From the NCBI RefSeq assembly GCF_014642835.1, contig NZ_BMJA01000001.1, forward strand, positions 186,001-250,000: DNA of 64,000 nt. The letters are read 5' to 3'. The DNA comes from Dyella nitratireducens (GTDB lineage: Bacteria > Pseudomonadota > Gammaproteobacteria > Xanthomonadales > Rhodanobacteraceae). The notes under the pieces are model-generated. The model had not been told where the DNA came from and did no database searches. It saw only the letters and a program-made list of their open reading frames with translations. The position numbers were made by a program, and so were the translations under genes. Below are positions 1-6,247 of the stretch, in pieces. The stretch's first letter is position 1. Every line of letters starts with the position of its first letter.

Positions 1-177
1 TGCTTTCTCTTCCAGCTCTTCACGGATGATGTCGTTGCACAGCTCTACGCACTCGTCGCAGATGAACACGGATGGACCCGCAATCAGCTTGCGCACTTCA
101 TGCTGGCTCTTGCCACAGAAGGAGCAGTAAAGAATCTTGCCGCTGTCGTTGGAACGGCCCTGCCGCTCGTCAGTCAT
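1..177 (-). CDS. clpX: ClpX, ATP-dependent Clp protease unfoldase (N-terminal part only)
   Basis: The 59 codons inside the window encode the zinc-binding domain of ClpX, which recognises substrates and adaptors and delivers unfolded protein to ClpP. The domain starts about 15 residues in and has the treble-clef ligands Cys18, Cys21, Cys40 and Cys43 in a C-x2-C...C-x2-C pattern. The AAA+ module lies beyond the left edge. The gene follows clpP on the same strand after 106 bp, giving the usual tig-clpP-clpX order, so the three are probably co-transcribed at least in part. The ATG at 177 fits the family N-terminus. Identification is secure although the gene is cut by the window. Confidence 0.96.
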   Translation of the reverse strand, partial: MTDERQGRSNDSGKILYCSFCGKSQHEVRKLIAGPSVFICDECVELCNDIIREELEEKA

Positions 178-283
178 TCGTTTGATCCTGCTAGAAAATC
201 CCGGTGCGGGTCGAGAATAGCACAGGGTTTCGAGTCCGCACCCGGACCCGAAACCTGAGTTATGTGATGGAGATCGACCGAAA

Positions 284-913
284 TCAGGCCGACTTGACCG
301 TTTCGACCGCGCGGCGGTCCAGAACGGCATCGATCAACCCGTATTCCTTGGCCTGTTCGGCGCTCATGAAACGATCACGTTCCATATCACGTTCAATCCT
401 ATCGAGCGACTGGCCAGTATGCTGAACATAGATGTCATTCAGCCGGCGACGCAGGTACAGGATTTCCTGGGCTTGGATCTCGATGTCGGTGGCCTGGCCG
501 CGCGCCCCGCCCGAGGGTTGGTGGATCATCACGCGCGAGTTGGGCAGCGAATAGCGCTTGCCCTTGGCACCGGCCATCAACAACAGCGAGGCGGCACTGC
601 AGGCCTGACCCACGCACATGGTACTCACGTCAGGCTTGACGAATTGCATGGTGTCGTAGATCGCCAGGCCAGCGGTGACGGCTCCGCCGGGGCTATTGAT
701 GTACAGATGAATGTCCTTGTCGGGATTCTCCGATTCAAGGAACAACATCTGCGCCACCAGCAGGTTGGCTACCTGGTCGTTCACTTCGCCGACCAGGAAG
801 ATCACGCGTTCCTTCAGCAGGCGCGAGTAGATGTCATACGAACGTTCGCCGCGAGCGGTTTGCTCGACGACGATCGGCACCAGGTTGAGGTTCTGGATCG
901 GGTCCATGGCCAT
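284..913 (-). CDS. clpP: ClpP, ATP-dependent Clp protease proteolytic subunit
   Basis: Serine peptidase (family S14) that forms the 14-mer proteolytic chamber used by ClpX and ClpA in the cytosol. At 209 residues it has normal length. The catalytic triad is visible as Ser106 (in GQACSAAS), His131 (in VMIHQP) and Asp180 (in RDMERD). The nucleophile region is unusual: most proteobacterial ClpPs read GQAASMGA there, whereas this one has Cys105 and Ala-Ala-Ser after the catalytic serine. A second in-frame ATG lies two codons downstream of the chosen start; a GGAGAG-like site in front favours the first. It lies between tig and clpX. Confidence 0.97.
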   Translation of the reverse strand: MAMDPIQNLNLVPIVVEQTARGERSYDIYSRLLKERVIFLVGEVNDQVANLLVAQMLFLESENPDKDIHLYINSPGGAVTAGLAIYDTMQFVKPDVSTMCVGQACSAASLLLMAGAKGKRYSLPNSRVMIHQPSGGARGQATDIEIQAQEILYLRRRLNDIYVQHTGQSLDRIERDMERDRFMSAEQAKEYGLIDAVLDRRAVETVKSA

Positions 914-1007
914 GCGTGCGGCTCTCCGAAGGTGGGGACTGAATAACGATTCGTATGATCAAGCCAGACTAGCAGGTAGGTAATTCCATCCGCTAGTTAA
1001 GCCGACG

Positions 1008-1055
1008 AAAAACCAGCCGCGAATCCGGCACATCACGTATGTGCTCGATTCGCGG
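1008..1055 (-). terminator. Probable intrinsic terminator downstream of tig
   Basis: Inverted repeat with outer arms CCGCGAATC (1017-1025) and GATTCGCGG (1047-1055) and inner arms GCACAT (1028-1033) and ATGTGC (1039-1044), separated by a 2x2 internal mismatch. Read on the minus strand the stem is followed four bases later by five T residues (1008-1012). It lies between the tig stop and clpP, so it may partly uncouple the two genes. Confidence 0.55.
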
Positions 1056-1152
1056 TATCGCGTTCGAATGTGTATCGAACCGAACACGCAGAAAAGTGCA
1101 AAAAGGCACCTTTACTGCGTACTGGTGACTCGCCAGGCCTGAACGAATCGTT

Positions 1153-2445
1153 TCAGGCGCCGACCGGGCGCATTACTTCGTCGAAGCTCAGGTTCTGCAC
1201 GGTGGTGTTGGCGTGTTCGGCCACCCACTCGGCCACCTGATCTTCCATAACGCGATTCTGCAGCCCAGACATCAACTGGGGATCGCCGTTGTAGAGTTCA
1301 ATGACCTTCTCCGGCTCCTCATAAGTCGAGGCGATGGCAGCAAGCTGCTCGGCCAGGCGCATACGATCAAGCTTGAGCTCGCTCTTGCGCGCAATCTCGC
1401 CCATCAGGAGACCGGCGATGACACGCAGACGCGCAGCCGGTACGGCAGCGTCGATCAACTGCTGCGGGGGTTGCTGACCGCGCGGCACACTGGCAGCCGC
1501 CAGGTTGCGTGCTTCGCCCTGCACCATCAAGTTGGGCACATCAAGATCGCTGTGCGACTGCGCCAGTTTCTCTGCCACCTGGGACTTCAAGCGGCCCATC
1601 AGGGCGGCCTTGAGTTCACGCTCCAGATTCGCCCGTACTTCCTTGCGGAAGTGCTCCATGTCGCCGTCGTTGATGCCAAACAACGTGATGAATTCGGCGT
1701 CAACTTCAGGCAGCTTGGGTTCCTGTACCTTCACGATATTGAAGTTCACCTTGGCCGTCTTGCCGGCAAGCTGCTCGTTGCGGAAGTCGGCCGGGAACTC
1801 GATATCGCTTTCGAACGTCTCGCCCGCCTTGCGACCCGTGAGTGCACCATCCAGCGCCTTGAACAAGGTGCCCGAGCCCAGCACGCTGCCGGCGCGCTCC
1901 TGACCTTCAACTGGGAAGCGGTAGTCGCCAGCCACGGCGTCGTATTCGAACATCACGAAATCGCCTTCCGCAGACGCGCGCTCGACTTCTTCGAAGCTGC
2001 GACGCTGCTGGCGCAGGGTTTCGATCATCTTCTCGACGTCTGCGTCGGTGACTTCCGCCATGGGACGGCTGACTTCCAGCGCAGCCACATCGATTTCGGG
2101 GAATTCCGGCATGACCTCGAAGGTGGCCGTGTAGGCGATCTCGCCGTTTTCCGGCCGGCCGGTGGTATCGATGGCGGGGTTGGCGACGGGGCGCAGGTTT
2201 TCCTTCTCGAACGCCTCGCGCAACGTGCTGCTGATGAGATCGGAGAGCACCTCACCACGCACCTGCGCGCCGAAGCGCTGTTGGATTACGTTGGTGGGCA
2301 CCTTGCCCGGGCGGAAGCCTTTCAGCCGTACCGTGCGGCTCATCTCGGCGATGCGCTCGCTGACCTGCGACTCAAAGCGCTCTGCCGGAAATTTGACCGT
2401 GAGCTTACGCTCGAGCTTGCCGACGTTTTCAACTGAAAACTGCAT
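1153..2445 (-). CDS. tig: Trigger factor, ribosome-associated chaperone and prolyl isomerase
   Basis: Binds ribosomal protein L23 at the exit tunnel and shields nascent chains. The 430-residue product begins MQFSVENVGK and carries the ribosome-docking signature GFRPGKVP at residues 43-50. An FKBP-like isomerase domain follows around residues 150-240, then the helical chaperone body. The open frame continues 22 codons upstream, but the ATG at 2445 is preceded by AGGAG at good spacing and matches the family N-terminus, so I chose it. It lies upstream of clpP-clpX on the same strand, as in most proteobacteria. Confidence 0.97.
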   Translation of the reverse strand: MQFSVENVGKLERKLTVKFPAERFESQVSERIAEMSRTVRLKGFRPGKVPTNVIQQRFGAQVRGEVLSDLISSTLREAFEKENLRPVANPAIDTTGRPENGEIAYTATFEVMPEFPEIDVAALEVSRPMAEVTDADVEKMIETLRQQRRSFEEVERASAEGDFVMFEYDAVAGDYRFPVEGQERAGSVLGSGTLFKALDGALTGRKAGETFESDIEFPADFRNEQLAGKTAKVNFNIVKVQEPKLPEVDAEFITLFGINDGDMEHFRKEVRANLERELKAALMGRLKSQVAEKLAQSHSDLDVPNLMVQGEARNLAAASVPRGQQPPQQLIDAAVPAARLRVIAGLLMGEIARKSELKLDRMRLAEQLAAIASTYEEPEKVIELYNGDPQLMSGLQNRVMEDQVAEWVAEHANTTVQNLSFDEVMRPVGA

Positions 2446-2529
2446 GACGTCTCCTGGGGTGTCCTGTAATGGCCCGTACCGGCGCCGAGGCGGCCACGCC
2501 GCCCTCAACAATCGGGCTCAAGGTTCGGG

Positions 2530-2614
2530 TGGTGCGAAAGAAGGGACTCGAACCCTTACGGGGTTACCCGCTGGAACCTAAATCCAGTGCGTCTACCAAT
2601 TCCGCCACTTTCGC
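2530..2614 (-). tRNA. tRNA-Leu (anticodon UAG)
   Basis: Complete cloverleaf of 85 nt on the minus strand with a long variable arm typical of class II tRNAs. The acceptor stem GCGAAAG pairs with its complement, the anticodon loop reads TTTAGGT (anticodon TAG, reads CUA), the T-arm contains GTTCGAGTC, and the 3' CCA is encoded (2530-2532). It reads away from the lanthipeptide genes. Confidence 0.96.
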
Positions 2615-3055
2615 ATTGTTCGCCGGATTACAAGCTGCGGATTCTCAAAGACTTTCTTGGGTCAACCCGCGACCTTTGAATGCCTGCCCTGCCGCGACCT
2701 GGGCGATGGCAACCTTGCGCCAAAGAGATTCATTTTAAGGTTCTGTGACGGCCCAGCACAAGCAGCGCGCCGGCTGCAATGAACAGTTTGCGCGCCGCAA
2801 CAAAGTCCTGACTTTTTGACCGTCATTCCAAATACCCGCCACCAGCAATTGACACCCGCATTGCCCGGGGCGCAAGGTGGCCGCGGTTTGTCCAGGGTCG
2901 CCCGCTTGCAGGGGATCACCGCCCCCAGGCAAACCTGCGTCCATGTGTGTGTCAACGTTACTGAACCGGCTCGGATTCGGAGCCGTGGCGACATGTGGCT
3001 TTTCGAATCCCGCACCTTCGCTGTTCTAACTCTTGCTTCGCAAAAGGAGATAGTT
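2615..3055. other. Intergenic region upstream of the lanthipeptide precursor
   Basis: About 440 bp with no gene I can support. Open frames here have no ribosome-binding site or family resemblance; one is only an upstream extension of the precursor frame. It should contain the promoter of tRNA-Leu (minus) and that of the precursor gene (plus), but I see no convincing -35/-10 pair for either. A small hairpin (CGGCTC/GAGCCG, about 2968-2986) lies in the presumed precursor leader. The stretch ends with AAGGAGA just before the precursor ATG. Confidence 0.5.
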
Positions 3056-3259
3056 ATGCAACAGATTGATGACGTCGTTTCGGGTTGGCTGAGTGGTGAT
3101 GAAGGCCTGGACAATCCCGCAGGCCCGCTTTACATCGAAGGTGCCGCCGCTACTGAGGCAGCACTGACTGATCCAGGTATCGGCAAGGTGCTCATCTCGG
3201 GTGCTACGACGTGCTCGTTCAGCGGCAAGATTTGCGCAAGCAGCTGCGCTTGCTGTTGA
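3056..3259 (+). CDS. Class II lanthipeptide precursor, mersacidin-like leader (LanA)
   Basis: Encodes a 67-residue peptide starting MQQIDDVVSGWLSGDEG. AAGGAGA five bases before the ATG fixes this start, although the frame is open further upstream. The leader is acidic, contains Trp11 and the motif NPAG (residues 20-23), and ends in ISGA (residues 47-50). The leaders of mersacidin and haloduracin alpha have the same W...NPAG...GA layout, with cleavage after GA. The predicted core (51-67) is TTCSFSGKICASSCACC, with six Ser/Thr (51, 52, 54, 56, 62, 63) and five Cys (53, 60, 64, 66, 67), enough for several (methyl)lanthionine rings. LanM begins 115 bp downstream. The lanthipeptide call is strong from context; ring pattern, cleavage site and activity are inference. 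The core lacks the CTLTxEC segment of mersacidin. Confidence 0.85.
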   Translation: MQQIDDVVSGWLSGDEGLDNPAGPLYIEGAAATEAALTDPGIGKVLISGATTCSFSGKICASSCACC

Positions 3260-3267
3260 TGTAACCC

Positions 3268-3317
3268 TGCCAACGCGCAGCGTCATTTTTATTCGTGCCA
3301 TGCGCTGCGCGTTGGCA
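3268..3317 (+). promoter_or_regulatory. Long perfect hairpin between precursor and LanM genes (attenuator or RNA-stabilising stem)
   Basis: The arms TGCCAACGCGCAGCG (3268-3282) and CGCTGCGCGTTGGCA (3303-3317) are perfectly complementary over 15 bp with a 20-nt loop. The stem begins nine bases after the precursor stop. No strong U-run follows immediately (a short TTTT occurs about 10 bases later), so it could be a leaky terminator or a 3' stabiliser that keeps the peptide:enzyme ratio high. Such stems are common after lanA genes. Confidence 0.75.
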
Positions 3318-3373
3318 ATGTATCGGTTTTCCAGTGCGTGCGGTTTTCTACAGCCACAGCAAGGAACCTGCCT

Positions 3374-6217
3374 GTGTCGATCGCCACCGAAACGAATGCC
3401 ACTGACTCCTTCGCCGCCATCATCTCGGGTTTTACTGCGCCTGTCCGTGCCATGTTTTCGGCTCGGCTTGCCGAACTTGCTCCGGCATTGTTACCCGATG
3501 AAATCGCACTCATCCGCCACAGCGCCGAGGAAGCACTCAACGCCAACGCCAGTTTCAAACTCAGCCGCGTTTTATTGCTGGAATTGCACGCTGCCAAACG
3601 CGCAGGTGAATTGACTGCTCACGACGATGCAGGCCGCTTCGCGCAGTTCGTGGAACAGGCACAGCAACCGGCTTTTCTTGAACATCTCAATCATCGTTAT
3701 TCCAAGCTGCAAGAACGCCTCTTACGGGCTTTGAATGCGCAACGCAGCGCAATCGAAGCACTGACCACACGATTCGCAGCCGATCGCAGCACACTCGCAC
3801 AACTGCCAGGTCATCCGCATGGATCACTCATTGCGCTAAGCCTCGGCCAAGGTGATTTGCATGGCGGTGGCCAGTCCGTGGCGAAACTGTCACTGGAAGA
3901 TGGTGAGGTGATTTACAAGCCCCGTTCGCTGCGTATCGATCACGTGCTGGAAACATTTCTGGCACGCGTCTTTGGCAACGGTCCATACCGTATACGCGTG
4001 CCGGAGATTATCGATTGCGGTGATTACGGCTGGGCCGAATTCGTCAGTCATCGCTATTGCAGCGGCGACTCGGAACTATGTGTGTTCTACCGCAACCTTG
4101 GCGCTTGGCTGGCGATATTGCGCGTGCTTGGTGGCACCGATATTCATCACGAAAATCTGATTGCCTGCGGCCCCGTACCGGTAGTGATCGATGTTGAAAG
4201 CTTGTTCTCGATGATGCCAAAGGCCGCTCCATCAACCTATGGCGATGCATTCGAAGTGGCCGCCGAACTGATCCGCAATTCAGTACTACGTACTGGCATC
4301 GTGCCGTATCGTGCACCGGCACTAGGTTTCTTCGGCGTCGACATGTCTGGAGCCGGCGCCCTGTCCGGCGAGCAGCCACAAGTGCACGTGCCAGTGATTG
4401 CGCAAGAGGGAACCACGGATGCGCGTCTCGACATTGTCAATGCCGATTTGCTCCCCGCTCAGAATCACCCAAGCCGCGAACCGGACGTTTCCAAGTACTG
4501 GAACCATCTCAGCGACGGCTTCCTTGATATAACGGCTCGATTGCGACGCCTGGACGCAAAAGGTGAACTCGCGCCGCTGCTTGCTGATTTCGAGGGTTGC
4601 CAGGCACGCGATATTCGCCGCCCCACTCAGGCTTATGTGGAGATCGGGCGCATGCTATGGCATCCGGCCTCGTTGTACGACGAACCCAAGGCCATCGAAC
4701 GCGCCCGCGATCTGTTGACGCGCAACGCTGCGGTAGTACCGCAGGCACCTGCAAGCGCTGCAGAAATAAACGTTGAGATCGACGACTTGCGTTACGGCGA
4801 CATACCCATTTTCGCAGCGCCACTGACGCGCACGCGTATTGATGAAGCACTCGCCGACTGGCGAGCCATGCGATTGGAGCTGGAAGAACTCACCATTCGT
4901 AGCGCGCTTGTCGCCACTCATCTGAACCTTTCCGAAGACCAACCACAGGACGAGCGAAACGCACGCCGTTACGCCGCGCGCCATCCGCATGCGGAGCACC
5001 TCGATCAACGCCGACGCAAACTGGCTGCGGAAGCGGTAGAGCGGCTGCTACGGCTTTCCGTACACGGCAAGGATCACTCGGTCACCTGGATCACACCAGA
5101 GATAAATCGAGCCGGCTGGCAAGTGCAACCTTTGGCGACAGATCTGTATTTTGGCCTGACCGGAGTAATCGTCGCGCTGGCCGGCTATCTGCACGAAACC
5201 GCTGCAGGCTGCGCCGATGCGGTGCCCGGGGTCGAAGCAACACTGGCAGGTGCATTGCAGACCCTGCGTGCCATGGAGGAGGAAGAAAAACAGGAATTGT
5301 CCGGTGGGTTCACTGGCTACGGTGCGCAAATCTGGACATGGCTGAGTTTGCATAGCTTGCAAAAAGAACGAGCGTGCCTGGACCGCGCCGTCCATTTTGC
5401 CGAAGCACTGGAGCGCCTGGGCTTCGAGGATGACAAAGCGTTCGACATCCTTGGCGGTGCATCAGGCGCTATTGTGCCGCTACTTGGCCTGGCGGAAGCC
5501 ACCCAGCATCAGCGCTGGCTCGATCTGGCAGCACGCGCGGCAAATCATCTCGAAGCTACGGCGACCATCGAAGGCGACACCGCATACTGGCCAACCATGC
5601 GTACCCCCGATGCGATCGGTGGATTCGCGCACGGCTCAATGGGCATCGCCTGGTCGCTGGCACGGCTTGTGTTGGCAGAAGCAGGCAACCATGCAGACCG
5701 TACGCGTTGGAGCGCATTGGCCGAACGTGGCTTCCAACTCCAGCAGAAGCAATACGACGAAACTGTCGGCAACTGGTTCATCACGCAACAAGGCATACGC
5801 CGCGAAAGCTTCCATAACTGGTGCTACGGTAGTGTCGGTATCGGCATGGCCGCCGGTGATCTGTACGCTCGCAGCGGCGATTTGAATCATCTGCACACAT
5901 TGCGCCGCGCCGTCGCCGCTGCGCGGGATAAATGGGGCTCCAGCCACACGCTCTGCCACGGCGATTTCTCGCTCGGGGAATGGCTGGTACGCGCGGCGCA
6001 ATGGGATCCCGAAGGCTGTGCACTGGACGCCGCGCACCCTGTCGCATGCGTCGTGTCGGCCATCGAAGAACATGGCGGCATCGTTGGCGGCATGGCGCGC
6101 GATGCTTTTACGCCCGGCCTTATGACAGGCTTGGCGGGAGCTATTTACAGCCTCAACCGGATGCATCCGGATTGCACGCTGCCCTCCCCGCTCCTGCTTG
6201 AGACCAAGGCACCCTGA
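3374..6217 (+). CDS. lanM: LanM, class II lanthipeptide synthetase (bifunctional dehydratase/cyclase)
   Basis: A 947-residue cytosolic enzyme that phosphorylates and eliminates Ser/Thr of the precursor core, then adds Cys thiols to form thioether rings. The dehydratase half (about 85-500) shows Lys182 in KPRSLRID, and Asp256, His258, Asn261 and Asp273. The spacing of the last four (2, 3 and 12 residues) is the same as that of the catalytic Asp347/His349/Asn352/Asp364 set of CylM. The LanC-like half (about 580-945) has the zinc ligands Cys817 (NWCYG) and Cys861-His862 (TLCHGD). The GTG at 3374 has AAGGA eight bases upstream; an earlier in-frame GTG at 3338 lacks a site. The part before Lys182 is roughly 90 residues shorter than in CylM. 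No lanT, protease or immunity gene adjoins it. Confidence 0.95.
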   Translation: MSIATETNATDSFAAIISGFTAPVRAMFSARLAELAPALLPDEIALIRHSAEEALNANASFKLSRVLLLELHAAKRAGELTAHDDAGRFAQFVEQAQQPAFLEHLNHRYSKLQERLLRALNAQRSAIEALTTRFAADRSTLAQLPGHPHGSLIALSLGQGDLHGGGQSVAKLSLEDGEVIYKPRSLRIDHVLETFLARVFGNGPYRIRVPEIIDCGDYGWAEFVSHRYCSGDSELCVFYRNLGAWLAILRVLGGTDIHHENLIACGPVPVVIDVESLFSMMPKAAPSTYGDAFEVAAELIRNSVLRTGIVPYRAPALGFFGVDMSGAGALSGEQPQVHVPVIAQEGTTDARLDIVNADLLPAQNHPSREPDVSKYWNHLSDGFLDITARLRRLDAKGELAPLLADFEGCQARDIRRPTQAYVEIGRMLWHPASLYDEPKAIERARDLLTRNAAVVPQAPASAAEINVEIDDLRYGDIPIFAAPLTRTRIDEALADWRAMRLELEELTIRSALVATHLNLSEDQPQDERNARRYAARHPHAEHLDQRRRKLAAEAVERLLRLSVHGKDHSVTWITPEINRAGWQVQPLATDLYFGLTGVIVALAGYLHETAAGCADAVPGVEATLAGALQTLRAMEEEEKQELSGGFTGYGAQIWTWLSLHSLQKERACLDRAVHFAEALERLGFEDDKAFDILGGASGAIVPLLGLAEATQHQRWLDLAARAANHLEATATIEGDTAYWPTMRTPDAIGGFAHGSMGIAWSLARLVLAEAGNHADRTRWSALAERGFQLQQKQYDETVGNWFITQQGIRRESFHNWCYGSVGIGMAAGDLYARSGDLNHLHTLRRAVAAARDKWGSSHTLCHGDFSLGEWLVRAAQWDPEGCALDAAHPVACVVSAIEEHGGIVGGMARDAFTPGLMTGLAGAIYSLNRMHPDCTLPSPLLLETKAP

Positions 6218-6242
6218 AGGCCAAGCAGTGCTCTTGGCCTTC
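6216..6242. terminator. Hairpin between convergent lanM and GH31 genes
   Basis: GAAGGCCAAG (6216-6225) and CTTGGCCTTC (6233-6242) form a perfect 10-bp stem with a 7-nt loop, starting inside the lanM stop codon. The following plus-strand sequence is pyrimidine-rich (TCTCC) rather than a clean T-run, so terminator strength is uncertain. Confidence 0.55.
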
Positions 6243-6247
6243 TCTCC

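Noticed and set aside
2662-3114. Minus-strand 150-aa frame opposite the lanthipeptide precursor
   Set aside because: Antisense to the precursor start and its leader; composition is random-like and no start signal is seen.
2530-6217. tRNA-Leu as integration site of a genomic island carrying the lanthipeptide genes
   Set aside because: The lan genes lie on the 5' side of the tRNA, no integrase is present, and I see no repeated copy of the tRNA 3' end.
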